A DNA stretch of 45,921 bases from Candidatus Omnitrophota bacterium (lineage in GTDB: Bacteria > Omnitrophota > Gorgyraeia > Zapsychrales > Fredricksoniimonadaceae): the NCBI GenBank assembly GCA_021731625.1, contig JAKFXC010000016.1, positions 1 through 45,921 of the forward strand, read 5' to 3'. Positions within the stretch are counted from its first letter, which is position 1, and each line of letters begins with the position of its first letter. This document shows, piece by piece, positions 1 to 11,471 of this stretch. Made by a program: the position numbers and the translations under genes. Under the pieces are notes generated by a model that was given only the letters and a program-made list of their open reading frames with translations, had not been told where the DNA came from and did not search any database.

Positions 1-1598
<1,598 letters not shown>

Positions 1599-1602
<4 letters not shown>

Positions 1603-3308
1603 GGGCGTTGTTGCACATACAATTGGCGGAACGCATTTTGAAAAATCCCCCATATCTCCGCAGCATCCTTGGCCGCCAGGATGGCCTGGGCATTGTCCGC
1701 ACTGAGCATCATCCGGGCAATGGCCCGCAGGATTTGCACTTGCAGGACATCGTCCTTGTCCGACAACAAAATCATAAAAATAAATTGGCTGGGTTTCCCG
1801 TCCGGCGAATTCCACTCCACGCCGGACAAACAGCGGCCAAAAATGATGACTGGTTTGGACAAATGCGCAATGCGGCCATGCGGCAAAGCCACTCCCTCTT
1901 CGATAGCGGTGCCCATCATGGCTTCGCGCTCCATGACGGAGCGCACAATTTCCTCTTCGTCCAGGCCGGACCCGTAGGCGGCCGCCGCTGCCAGGGCAGA
2001 CACCGCCTGCTCCCGGGTGTCCACCTTAAGCGGCACCACTAACCCCCGCCGGGTAAAAAACTCAAAAATGCTCACTTGCCGGCGCCGGGCAATGGCCCAG
2101 CCCAGCCAAGGGCCCATCACGACCGCGGTGATCAAAGCCCCAAAAACAATGCTGACAAATACTTTCTCGGTGATCAAATGGTGCTGCAAAGCAACTAAAC
2201 CCATGACGATTTCCATCATGCCGCCAGGCGTGTGGGCAATGGCGATGGCCAAACGATTGGCCGGGGCCACCTTGGTCAGAGACACACCCAGCCAGGCCCC
2301 CAAAAAACGCACGCCGATTCCGCCGACGGCCACAAATCCGATTAGAAAAGGATCGAAATTCTTTAAAAAATCCATCTTTAAGCCAATGCCGGCAAAAAAT
2401 AACGGCACAAACAAAGCATAAACAATCTGGCCAATGGTCTGGCGGCTGCGTTCCGATAAATTTTTGGCCTCGCCGGCCACCACGCCGGCTAAAAAGAAAC
2501 CAAACAAGGCGTGCAGACCGACCCGCTGCGCCACCGCCCCGCACCACAGCCCTAAAAGAAAAATAAAGGTCAGGGAACTGGCAGGTTCGGGCAACTTCCT
2601 GGCCTTGATTTGGTTGACCACCCAATTGCTGGCATGCCGGCCGACGGTCAGGCAAAGCACCACAAAAATCGCCGCGGCCGAAAATGTTTTGGCCAACGCC
2701 ATCACGTCCGGATGCGCCTGGATAAAAACACCCAGCACGATGGTAAACAATAACCACCCGATGATATCGTTGACGGACAAGGCGGACATGATCAAGAAGC
2801 CCAAGTCCGTTTTTGACAAATTCAAATCATGGAGCGCCCGCACACTGATCGGCATGGCGCTGACCGTCAAAATGGTGGCCATAAACAACCCAAAAACGAT
2901 TTTCTGGTCCGGGGACACCAGGTACTTGTCGGGCAAAAACCAGGCAAAACAAAAACCCAGGACCATGGGTACCACAATGTCCGTGACGGCAATGACTAGG
3001 GCATCCCCCTTTTGCCGCCAGGCACTGGAAAAATCGATCTCCAGCCCCGCCTCCAACAAAAAGAAGAAGGCTCCCAACCAGGCCACGGTCTCAAACATGG
3101 CTGTCTGCACCACGTCTTCGGGAAAGAGGGCGATATGCACCTGCGGGAACAAACGCCCCAACACCGTCGGGCCGAGGAGAATTCCAACAAAAATTTCTGC
3201 TGTCAAAGCCGGCTGTTTGTAGCGGCTAAACACATCCCCGCCCAATCGGGAGAGCCCCAACAGCAAAAAAACTTGCACCAAAAAAATAATGATGTGCTCT
3301 TCGGTCAT
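1599..3308 (-). CDS. Cation:proton antiporter (CPA2 type) fused to a C-terminal PTS EIIA-like domain
   Basis: Predicted inner-membrane monovalent cation/H+ antiporter, 569 residues. The first ~400 residues hold about a dozen hydrophobic segments with family features such as AEIFVGILLGPTVLG, FFLLEAGLEID, SALSVNDIIGW and HALFGFFLAGV. Residues ~415-565 form a PTS EIIA type-2 domain with the phosphorylatable His in GVALPHGR (about His477). ATG at 3308 is chosen; the longer frame begins at TTG 3356 and adds a non-family extension. The EIIA domain suggests control of ion exchange by phosphotransfer, as for PTS-Ntr-type regulation, but no other PTS gene is in the window. Its stop overlaps the next gene by ATGA. 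Confidence 0.93.
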
Positions 3309-3377
3309 GGCGTTATTGTAATATAAGAAAATCTGCAGCGAAAGAAGTTTGCACAATAATCGATTCTCTGTTACTCT

Positions 3378-4577
3378 ATGGGTACCATGAGTTCGACAGA
3401 AACCTCGTTTTATACCCTGGGGATCGCCCCCGGCATCCTCAGTATCTTAGACCGGCTAAAATTCACCACTCCAACACAGATCCAGTACCAGGCCATTCCC
3501 ATCGGCATTGAAGGCAAGGACATGATGGGCATTGCCCAAACTGGCACCGGCAAGACCCTGGCCTTTGGCATCCCCATGGTCCAGCGCCTGGCGCAGATCA
3601 AAGGGCGCGGTCTGGTTGTTGTTCCGACCCGGGAGTTGGCCTTGCAGGTCGATGAAAATTTGCGCAAGATCACGCCGGCGGCCGGCATCAAAACGGCCGT
3701 GCTCATCGGCGGAGACCCCATGGGCAAACAGATCCAGGCCTTGCGCCTTCAGCCCCGCATCATCATTGCCACGCCCGGACGCCTGATTGATTTTTTGCAA
3801 CAAAAACTGGTGCGCTTAAACGACGCCCACATTGTGGTGCTCGATGAAGCAGACCGCATGCTCGACATGGGTTTTGCGCCTCAAATCAAAGACATCATGC
3901 GCCATGTGCCTGCGGACCGGCAGACCATGCTCTTCTCGGCCACCATGCCTCATGAAATCATAGCCATTGCCAAGAATTACATGAAACTGCCCGTGCAGAT
4001 TGAGATAGCCCCGGCGGGAACGGCGGCGGAAAAAATAACCCAGGAACTTTATATCGTGCGCAAGGAACTCAAAAATGAATTGTTGGCGAGCGTCTTGGCG
4101 CACTACCACGGCCCCGTGCTCATTTTTACCCGCACCAAATTCGGGGCCGCCCGTTTGGTCAAATCCATCCGCACGATGCGCCATTCCGCGGCGGAGATCC
4201 ATTCCGACCGCTCCTTAAGCCAGCGGCGAGAAGCATTGGATGGTTTTAAAATCGGGCGCTACCGGATTTTGGTGGCCACGGACATTGCCTCCCGCGGCAT
4301 CGATGTCAAAGGCATTGAAGTGGTGATCAATTATGATTTGCCGGATGAAGCAGAAAATTATGTGCACCGCATCGGCCGCACCGGACGGGCCGGCCACGCC
4401 GGACATGCGATTTCATTCGCCACTCCGGACCAGCGCAGCGATGTCTTAAACATCGAGCGGGCCATGAATTTAAAACTGCCGGTGGCCAGTTCGCATCCTA
4501 CCATCAAGTTGGAACAATTTTCCAAACCGCAACTGGTGTTTAGTTCTTCAAGATTCTCCCGACGACGACGAAGATAA
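3378..4577 (+). CDS. rhlE: DEAD-box RNA helicase, RhlE-like
   Basis: ATP-dependent RNA helicase of 399 residues, probably for RNA decay or ribosome assembly. In order: the Q motif (FTTPTQIQYQAIP), Walker A AQTGTGKT (~53-60), PTREL, TPGR, DEAD (~156-159), SAT (~188), a second RecA lobe with IFTRTK, DIASRGIDV, and HRIGRTGRAG (~330-339). The C-terminal extension is short and ends in five Arg residues, giving a basic tail. The start could be ATG 3378 or 3387; no clear Shine-Dalgarno decides. It is divergent from the antiporter gene and overlaps the convergent secreted-protein gene by 30 bp. RhlE versus another bacterial DEAD-box branch is a judgement from the motifs. Confidence 0.93.
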   Translation: MGTMSSTETSFYTLGIAPGILSILDRLKFTTPTQIQYQAIPIGIEGKDMMGIAQTGTGKTLAFGIPMVQRLAQIKGRGLVVVPTRELALQVDENLRKITPAAGIKTAVLIGGDPMGKQIQALRLQPRIIIATPGRLIDFLQQKLVRLNDAHIVVLDEADRMLDMGFAPQIKDIMRHVPADRQTMLFSATMPHEIIAIAKNYMKLPVQIEIAPAGTAAEKITQELYIVRKELKNELLASVLAHYHGPVLIFTRTKFGAARLVKSIRTMRHSAAEIHSDRSLSQRREALDGFKIGRYRILVATDIASRGIDVKGIEVVINYDLPDEAENYVHRIGRTGRAGHAGHAISFATPDQRSDVLNIERAMNLKLPVASSHPTIKLEQFSKPQLVFSSSRFSRRRRR

Positions 4578-7499
4578 ACCCAACAAAGGCAGGACGCTGG
4601 GAATGGGACTCACTTTGAGGATTTCCGGCTGCACACCGGTGAAATGCCCGACTTTAAACTGCTCGATCATGGCATGGTCCAAATCAACCCTGAGATCTTC
4701 TCCGCTCTCATCTAAACGCATATGTTGAGTATTGAAATCAATACCGCCTTCAGCCGTCAGCCCCTCATCCGTATTTTGTGCAGTCGAATTCTCCCAAGGA
4801 GTTAGGACGCTATAGTTTCTGTGTGTCAAAAGCTGGTCCAATCCTGCCAATATATTCTGCAAAATTTCAACCGATGCGGGATTTAAACGATTCCGCTCCT
4901 TGAGTAGCAATGCCACCTCCACATGCCAATGCCAGTTGTCCATACGCTCCGCAGATACGGACCCCAAATTCCATAGTCGTCTTAATTCCACCACATCGTC
5001 GGAATTGTTACTTGCCTGCCTATGGACAAGCGGTATTTGCGTAGCAAGACGTTGGCTGGCGGTCAATAGATCAGCCTCGATGATTCTAAAATTGTACCCT
5101 GAATTGAGCTCTCTTAATCGGCGGGCCTGCGCTCGAAGATCTTCAATCAATTTCCTCATCTTCGTCAACCCCGCGCTTAATTCGTCGGGCTGAACAAATT
5201 CCTCTTCCATCATTGCCTTATCAGGCCTCTTGAGATCGTAGCGGTCCAAAAAGCCGGTTATGGCAGTGACCGCGTCTGTCAGTGCCGGCTCGGGCCTATT
5301 AAGCTCTCCCTGAATAGCCGCATACAAATCCTTAAATTCTCTCAAGAGGTCAAACCAGTCACTGAGCCATTCCCATAGTTCCACCGTGTCCATATCCGTG
5401 GGGCTATTTAACCATCGAGACATTTTCGTTTCTGTGGATGCTTTAAAAAGTTTGGCTTTCTGGATCACGCCATCTCGTACGGTTTCTAACGCCGGAGTCC
5501 GTGTGACCACATCCGCAGCCGTCTCAAGGGAGCACCCTCCCATTAATAGCTCCATAAATGTGCCGTTTAAATCAGCCAGGTCCCGGAGGCCTTGCTTATC
5601 TAAACGCGGCAATTTCCCGTTCATCGCTGCATCCAGAGGAACGATTGCTTCAATTTTCTTCAATACTTTCCTCACCTCTCCCCTGAGAAATCGCTCTTGT
5701 TCGCGGGGCAACTGGCTGGACTTCATTTCAGAGAAACGCTCGCTGATAAAATCCCTTCGGTCCCGGATATGGCTCTTAAAGCCATCTTTTCTTTCTTGAT
5801 CGGTGACGTTTTCATAGGCACGGATGTTGGAATACGCGGAACGGATGGCCGTTTGAAGCTCCCGGGCAAAGAGCTCCGGAATGTTCCGCTTCGCCTGCTT
5901 CTCTTTAAGGCCCGCCGCTTCCCAATAATTATGCCTACTGGCCAATCCCGTCGGTGCATTTGCCTCTGCAATGTCCATGATCCTGTTCCGAAACCTGCGG
6001 ATATTATCCTCAGCGATGAGGACCGACTTCTTGAGCACGGCCAAAAATCGCTCGGCCTTTTTTGACCGTATGTTTGCCACGATCTTGGTCAAGTCCATCA
6101 ATACCAATTGCCAGGACTCAACCAAATGCACGGTCCGGATTTCTCCCATGAAATCCCCCTTCGCATCAACGGCATGTTCTTCCCGCTCCACCAATTGATC
6201 ATACTGCTCAAAAAGCCGTTTGGCTCGTTCTAGTGTTTGCGCATCCATTTCCCCAGACAGGTATTTATGAAAATTTGCATATACGAGTGCCGAAACCCCC
6301 TTCATCTCTTCTTGTACAGTTAGAAATTCTGTGGAAGTCATGGCTGTGTTGTTGCTCAATGGGTCCCCGGAATCATTCATCGCCGCATCGAGTTTCCCCA
6401 TCCTGGCCTCCACCAAAACCACCGAACCTTCTGGGGCCAGCATGGCCTGGGAGGGATTCTCAATATTACGGGGGGTGACTTGAAACAACAACCCACCTGA
6501 AAAATATTTGCGCGGGCCAGTTTTTGCCGCCGGGCCTTCGTCCTTTATGTAATTGAACACGCCCCTTTTATAAGCGGCAAGGTACTGCTCATAGATTCTT
6601 TCGTTCATCCGGGTGTCTGTACCGCCAATGCCGCTGGTCTTTCCCTGGTCCGCATACACCTGGTTGAGCAATGCCTCTTTTAAATGTTTCTTATACCAGG
6701 TGGCTAAAATCAAAGAATGGAACATCTGGCGCAAAGCGATAAAATTTTTACCAGTGTTAATTTCCTTCTCAAGTTCGGGGATGATGATTTCCCGGATGAT
6801 CGGTGCAGTGGCAGTCCCCTTCGGCGACCTAGCTACCTTAATGTTCTTTTGGGCAGCAAGGTAATCCTGCTCCAACATCACCTTTAAATGTCCTTCCAGC
6901 ACATAGGCCGTGCTGTTGCGGACAAATATTCCAGCTTCATCCGGAACAATCCACACTTTGTTGAATACGTTGACTGGCGGCAGCGCAGCAGTCTCCGAAG
7001 GAGAAATCTTGGCATAGACCCTGTCCCAAAATTTTTTCCCCAGCTCTTTCTCCGGATAAATCAACGATGCGGCCACTTGCTTTAAGAGATAGTCCTGGGC
7101 CAGCATGTCCTGCCCCAACTGGGTCTGGTCCAAACCAGGCGTGATGATCCGGTCGTTCTCATAGGGGGAAAGGTTGACCCACAAATCCTTTTCCGGGATC
7201 GTGAGGGAAGCCAGAAAATATTTGATCAGTTTCTCGGATTCACGACGAAGCCCTGGCGCATCGCTTTTTAAACCAGAATGGCCGGTGTCAATGAGAAAGT
7301 CAAAACGCAGGGGATTTTCGGGATGGATCCGCAGGCCTTTGATTAGAACCGGAACATAGGCCGGGCTTAAATCCACCCTGGCTCCGGGGGCAGGCAAACC
7401 CAAGACCGCAGCTGCCGCCCAACTTTGGTTAGGTGAAAATCCGACGATGGTGAAACTTAAAATCACCTGGAGGCAAAGAAATTTACTCGGCGAAATCAT
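4548..7499 (-). CDS. Large secreted protein with conserved N-module and GGIDFN C-tail, 983 residues
   Basis: No known enzyme family is recognised. Residues 1-29 form a signal peptide ending SWAA. Residues ~33-365 form a module that aligns nearly along its whole length with the start of the 2401-residue protein at 23402-30607; shared signatures include LSPAYVPVLIKG, LIKYFLAS, EKDLWVNLSPYE, QDYLLKQ, VNVFNKVWIVP, HSLILATWYKK and RKYFSGG. The rest (~370-910) is charged and mostly helical, possibly coiled coil, with LDAAMN at ~370 and ~622. The final ~65 residues start GGIDFN (~918) and match the tail of the giant. It likely acts in the periplasm or at the cell surface. The 3' end overlaps the convergent helicase gene by 30 bp, encoding a five-Ser run. 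Confidence 0.9.
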   Translation of the reverse strand: MISPSKFLCLQVILSFTIVGFSPNQSWAAAAVLGLPAPGARVDLSPAYVPVLIKGLRIHPENPLRFDFLIDTGHSGLKSDAPGLRRESEKLIKYFLASLTIPEKDLWVNLSPYENDRIITPGLDQTQLGQDMLAQDYLLKQVAASLIYPEKELGKKFWDRVYAKISPSETAALPPVNVFNKVWIVPDEAGIFVRNSTAYVLEGHLKVMLEQDYLAAQKNIKVARSPKGTATAPIIREIIIPELEKEINTGKNFIALRQMFHSLILATWYKKHLKEALLNQVYADQGKTSGIGGTDTRMNERIYEQYLAAYKRGVFNYIKDEGPAAKTGPRKYFSGGLLFQVTPRNIENPSQAMLAPEGSVVLVEARMGKLDAAMNDSGDPLSNNTAMTSTEFLTVQEEMKGVSALVYANFHKYLSGEMDAQTLERAKRLFEQYDQLVEREEHAVDAKGDFMGEIRTVHLVESWQLVLMDLTKIVANIRSKKAERFLAVLKKSVLIAEDNIRRFRNRIMDIAEANAPTGLASRHNYWEAAGLKEKQAKRNIPELFARELQTAIRSAYSNIRAYENVTDQERKDGFKSHIRDRRDFISERFSEMKSSQLPREQERFLRGEVRKVLKKIEAIVPLDAAMNGKLPRLDKQGLRDLADLNGTFMELLMGGCSLETAADVVTRTPALETVRDGVIQKAKLFKASTETKMSRWLNSPTDMDTVELWEWLSDWFDLLREFKDLYAAIQGELNRPEPALTDAVTAITGFLDRYDLKRPDKAMMEEEFVQPDELSAGLTKMRKLIEDLRAQARRLRELNSGYNFRIIEADLLTASQRLATQIPLVHRQASNNSDDVVELRRLWNLGSVSAERMDNWHWHVEVALLLKERNRLNPASVEILQNILAGLDQLLTHRNYSVLTPWENSTAQNTDEGLTAEGGIDFNTQHMRLDESGEDLRVDLDHAMIEQFKVGHFTGVQPEILKVSPIPSVLPLLGLSSSSSGES

Positions 7500-7548
7500 G
7501 CTGAAAATATATCATAGATTGCTTCAAAAACAAGGAAACGAACCCGGA

Positions 7549-9516
7549 TTAAATCACCCGCTCGTTGCCCCCGTCGATGGGGATTTGGGCACCGGTGGTT
7601 TTGCTAAACGCGGGGCCCGCCATCGCGCAAATTAACTGCGCCACATCTTTGGAGGTGATTTCTGTCTTTAAAACGTTGCTGGTCTTATATTCCTGAACAG
7701 TCATTTGATAATGCTTGGCCCTCTGTTGCAAAATATCTTTGCTCCAGATGCCGGTGTCAAACACTTGATTGGGATGCACCACATTGACCCGGATCCCAAG
7801 CGACCCAAGCTCCAAGGCCGCCACCCGCGCCATTTGGGTAAGCCCAGCTTTAGCGGCTGAATAAGCTGCAGCACCGGGACCGGGCGCTGGGACATTTTTG
7901 GAACCCACAATCAGGATGGTCGGGTCTATGCCGAGAGCTAAATATTTTATGGCGGCAGTGATCATGCGTTGATGGCTGGTTAGATTGATGGCCAAGCTTG
8001 TGTCCCAGGTCTTCGCGTCCATGTCCTTAAGATGCCGGCTGGGCGGAAAAGAGCCGGCATTGCTGACGACGATGTCCAAGCCGCCGAAGCTGCGGACAGT
8101 GGCCGCAACCGCCGCTATAATGCTCGCACCGCTCGTCACATCGCAGACGAGCCCCAACACCTTCGGGGATCGGAACGCTTTGAGGATTTCCTCACGGATG
8201 TCCAATGCCGCCACATGTGCGCCCTGGGCGGTCAAGGCCTCGACGGAAGCCTTGCCGATGCCACTGAGCGCCCCAGTGACAATCGCGATCTTGCCTTGCA
8301 AAGGCAATGGTTTATCGCTTTTAGCGAGTTTTGCCTGTTCCAGCTCCCAGTACTCCATTTGAAAAATGTCTTTTTCCGAGAGCACCTTCCATCCACCCAT
8401 GCCCTGGGCCCATTGAATAGCCTCGATGGTGTGGTCCACAATGTCTGAAATGATCCGCAGGTCTTTGATGGTACGGCCAAATGTGACCAACCCCTGGCCA
8501 GGCCAAACCGCCCAGCGGGGAGCAGCATCCAGCGGTTTTAATGTTCCGTCCGTGTTGCGTTTAAAATAGGATTGATAGTTTGCCACGTAGGCATCCACAT
8601 CGGCGGCCGCATCGGCACGGATGATGAGGGGAGTTGGCTTGGTGCGGATCACATGGTCCGGGGTCAGGGTGCCCCGGCTGGCAATGGCCATGGCATTGGA
8701 TAAATCGGCGAATCCAACCGAGCGAGGATCTTGCTTCAAACCTGCCACCACTGCCCCACCCCAGGCGCTAGACACTTGGCGGCGCAATCCGGCGAGCGTA
8801 AGAAGATCGGGCGGCTTAGGGTTGGCCACCGCAATTTTGATTTTTTGTTTTTTGATGTAGCCCTCGGCCTTGCTTACAAGACGCACATGCTGCTCGTAGC
8901 TTGTTTTCGCATCATCGGCGAAGGTAAATAACCCATGGTTAAGCAAAACCAGGCCCTCGATCTTTGCCCAATGGACATGCTGGACCATGTCAAAAATGTG
9001 CCTCGCTAAGATAAAGCCAGGCATGACATAGGGGACAATCAAAACCTTGTCCCCATAAATTTCCTTAATGCGGGCCTGGCCGTTGGGTGTGTTGGTGATC
9101 GCCACCACGGCGTCGGTGTGGGAATGGTCCACAAAGGCAAACGGAATGATCGCGTGCAATATGGCTTCCACCGACGGAGTTGGCGCATCCGGACTTAGCA
9201 TCGCAGCGCGCTGCAAGCGCACCATGTCGGTATCCGAGAGCTTAGGCAAAGCCGCCATGCGCCGGAGGGCATCCAATTTGACAGCGGCAAAACCGCCCTC
9301 TTCGATGGTGGCCAGGTCCCAGCCGCTGCCCTTGACGTAGAGCACCTCTTGCCAGTCGCCGTAGAAATCTCTGATGCGGGCTTTGAGTGACGTATTGCCC
9401 CCGCCGTGCAACACCAGCGACGGGTGTTTGCCCAGCAAGCGCGAAGTGTAGACGCGCAGCCGCAGCAAGTCTTTACCGCAAGCGCTAGCCTCCTTGTTGT
9501 TCCATAAACTCTTCAT
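7549..9516 (-). CDS. Bifunctional class II aldolase / short-chain dehydrogenase
   Basis: Cytoplasmic fusion of two enzymes, 655 residues. Residues ~1-390 are class II aldolase/adducin-like, with HGGGNTSLK, a metal-binding HSHTD and LLNHGLFTF. Residues ~415-655 are a Rossmann-fold SDR with the cofactor motif TGALSGIG, SNAG, the catalytic YxxxK in YSAAKAG and a C-terminal IDGGN. This architecture matches the family of rhamnulose-1-phosphate aldolase/lactaldehyde dehydrogenase fusions (RhaD/RhaE type), so the likely role is cleavage of a deoxysugar phosphate with oxidation of the aldehyde. The substrate cannot be read from sequence. ATG at 9516 overlaps the upstream stop as ATGA; an in-frame start at 9531 is less likely. 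No other rhamnose genes are nearby. Confidence 0.93.
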   Translation of the reverse strand: MKSLWNNKEASACGKDLLRLRVYTSRLLGKHPSLVLHGGGNTSLKARIRDFYGDWQEVLYVKGSGWDLATIEEGGFAAVKLDALRRMAALPKLSDTDMVRLQRAAMLSPDAPTPSVEAILHAIIPFAFVDHSHTDAVVAITNTPNGQARIKEIYGDKVLIVPYVMPGFILARHIFDMVQHVHWAKIEGLVLLNHGLFTFADDAKTSYEQHVRLVSKAEGYIKKQKIKIAVANPKPPDLLTLAGLRRQVSSAWGGAVVAGLKQDPRSVGFADLSNAMAIASRGTLTPDHVIRTKPTPLIIRADAAADVDAYVANYQSYFKRNTDGTLKPLDAAPRWAVWPGQGLVTFGRTIKDLRIISDIVDHTIEAIQWAQGMGGWKVLSEKDIFQMEYWELEQAKLAKSDKPLPLQGKIAIVTGALSGIGKASVEALTAQGAHVAALDIREEILKAFRSPKVLGLVCDVTSGASIIAAVAATVRSFGGLDIVVSNAGSFPPSRHLKDMDAKTWDTSLAINLTSHQRMITAAIKYLALGIDPTILIVGSKNVPAPGPGAAAYSAAKAGLTQMARVAALELGSLGIRVNVVHPNQVFDTGIWSKDILQQRAKHYQMTVQEYKTSNVLKTEITSKDVAQLICAMAGPAFSKTTGAQIPIDGGNERVI

Positions 9517-11471
9517 GGTGTGTTTAACCAATCTTTAGCCTGGGACGCGACCTGAGACTTCTTTTTCAAGACAATGTATTGGTCATTCTTTTTGTAGACC
9601 TCATTGCGGAATTTCTTGACTTCGGCATAGCGCTTGGCCGGCACCGTTGCCCTTTTGAGGCGATACACGGTGTCCACCGTCACCATGCCGCTCTTGCTGG
9701 TATACTCGGCGCTGATATCCACAAAGTCGAAACTCAATTTATAATTGGCAGGAATAAAATCCACTTTGTAATCATCCGGCACATGGTAAATATTTCTATG
9801 CCTGATCAAGGAATTGATCGGCAAAAAAATAGGATTGGTGCGGTCCTTTGCGGCAAAATCCGGCAAGTCACTTTGCTCAGCTTCCTTAAGCAGGATCATG
9901 TCATTGACCGCCGGGTACGCATTGGGCGATTGGTATTTAAATTTGAATTCAATGGGGCCGTAACGGTTTTCCACCCCTTTGACCTCATGGGACAGCATGG
10001 TCCCGCCTTGGGAATAATTCGCTTCCAGACTTTCAAAAAACTTGGCCCGGTCTTCGTTGGTGGTGGCCGCCCACTGGGTGCGGAAGGTCTGAGAGACTTC
10101 CAGCGGCATGTTAATTTTGACTTCGAACACCGCCGACCCGTCCGTAGCCAACGTCACCTCGGTTTGGTTGATCAAGGTGCGGTCTTCCTCGCCGGCGATC
10201 GGCAAACGGTCAAAACGGGACCCGGCTTCTTCAATGACAAACGCGTACGCATTGTCATAACTGGACGGGTATTGCCCAAAATCAAACCCTTTGGTCTGGG
10301 GGTCCACAAAGTATGTCCGGTCCAAAAACACCTCCAGCATCACATGCTCAAACAGCGTCGGGTTTGGCAAAGAATTTTGGGGATTGCCTTTAAATTCATT
10401 GGTGATTAAACAGATGTTGGAATCAATGCCGGCGATTTTAAACATTTGTTTGGCCAGTAACGACAGGTCCTTGCAATCCCCGTAGCGGTTGCGGTAGATC
10501 TCATCGGTGGGATGCGGCTCCACGGTGTGGTCGCCGAAATTGAGGGCTACGTACCGGAAATTGTCCTGCATAAATTCCAAGATGGCGCGGGCCTTGTCTG
10601 TCGGAGTGGGTTTGCCTTTGATCAGCTCCTCTGTTTTGGCCGTGATTTCCGCATCAGCGACGATATTTTTTTTGACCAACTCCCTGTACCAATCCCCCAC
10701 CTGATCCCAATCGTTAATGGAAGAAAGGTACAGCCCTCCTAGGACGTCATCCAGAGGCGGCATCAGCTCTTCGTCCGGCGGGCTCCTGGTTTCTTCGAAC
10801 ACAAATGAGTATTTGACCTGGTTTTCCTTTTTTTCCACAAAAGGTTTATACGTCTGTTTAAAGGCTTTAAATTCGATGTTTTTGCCGGCGGGTAAAATAT
10901 AGGTGTGCCGGGCGAATTTGGTGGGCACAATGGGATAACGGATTTCATCGTAAAACTGGCCTGGAATTTCCTTACGGGTGGTCTTGCTTTTGACGGTGAC
11001 GTCCAATACGCTGCCGACATTGACCTGAGGAAAAGTGATCATCTTGACCTTCATGTCGGAATACATCGGCGAGGCCTCAAAGGCCTGCAAGTCCTGGATG
11101 TTGCTGGCCTGGAATTTCTTGCCGTCGGGGGTCTCCACAAAGGCCTTAAGCTCGGTGACCTCCTCGCGGGCTTTATTGTAATAAATCGGCCATTCGCCCA
11201 ATTCCTTCGCCGCTTCCCTTTGGATGCGGATGCGGGTATGGTAGGTCTCCTCAAATGACCAGTCCTCCTGCAGGTGAGTTTCGTATTCATTCAAGAGCAC
11301 AATGTAGGGTTGGTCGGTATTTTTGCCTTCCCAGGTTTGGGTGACGGCTTTTTGCTCCTGGGCAACGGTCAGCGCATCGGCGATTTCTTTCTCGCGCTCA
11401 TCCGCCATAACTGGCGCGGGTATCATCAACCCCACAACCAGCAGTCCTATTCTAGGCCACATGAGATTCAT
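9513..11471 (-). CDS. Secreted DUF3857/transglutaminase-like protein
   Basis: Exported protein of 652 residues with an N-terminal signal peptide (MNLMWPRIGLLVVGLMI, cleavage near VMADE). Residues ~40-270 form a beta-rich DUF3857-type domain. Residues ~285-400 hold a transglutaminase-like core with a complete Cys-His-Asp triad: Cys333 in RYGDCKDL, His376 in LFEHVMLEV and Asp390 in YFVDPQ. The C-terminal ~250 residues are another beta-rich domain. In this family the fold is thought to act as protease or transglutaminase on envelope substrates; no substrate can be assigned. It is the middle member of a three-gene unit, coupled by ATGA overlaps to the PIF1-like helicase upstream and the aldolase fusion downstream. 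Confidence 0.92.
   Translation of the reverse strand: MNLMWPRIGLLVVGLMIPAPVMADEREKEIADALTVAQEQKAVTQTWEGKNTDQPYIVLLNEYETHLQEDWSFEETYHTRIRIQREAAKELGEWPIYYNKAREEVTELKAFVETPDGKKFQASNIQDLQAFEASPMYSDMKVKMITFPQVNVGSVLDVTVKSKTTRKEIPGQFYDEIRYPIVPTKFARHTYILPAGKNIEFKAFKQTYKPFVEKKENQVKYSFVFEETRSPPDEELMPPLDDVLGGLYLSSINDWDQVGDWYRELVKKNIVADAEITAKTEELIKGKPTPTDKARAILEFMQDNFRYVALNFGDHTVEPHPTDEIYRNRYGDCKDLSLLAKQMFKIAGIDSNICLITNEFKGNPQNSLPNPTLFEHVMLEVFLDRTYFVDPQTKGFDFGQYPSSYDNAYAFVIEEAGSRFDRLPIAGEEDRTLINQTEVTLATDGSAVFEVKINMPLEVSQTFRTQWAATTNEDRAKFFESLEANYSQGGTMLSHEVKGVENRYGPIEFKFKYQSPNAYPAVNDMILLKEAEQSDLPDFAAKDRTNPIFLPINSLIRHRNIYHVPDDYKVDFIPANYKLSFDFVDISAEYTSKSGMVTVDTVYRLKRATVPAKRYAEVKKFRNEVYKKNDQYIVLKKKSQVASQAKDWLNTP

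Noticed and set aside
2062-3222. Long opposite-strand and shifted frames within the antiporter gene
   Set aside because: They have no family features, are rich in Pro, Arg and Cys, and mirror a well-supported gene.
9579-10409. 276-codon plus-strand frame opposite the transglutaminase-like gene
   Set aside because: The minus-strand gene has a signal peptide and a full catalytic triad; the opposite frame shows no family and no ribosome-binding site.
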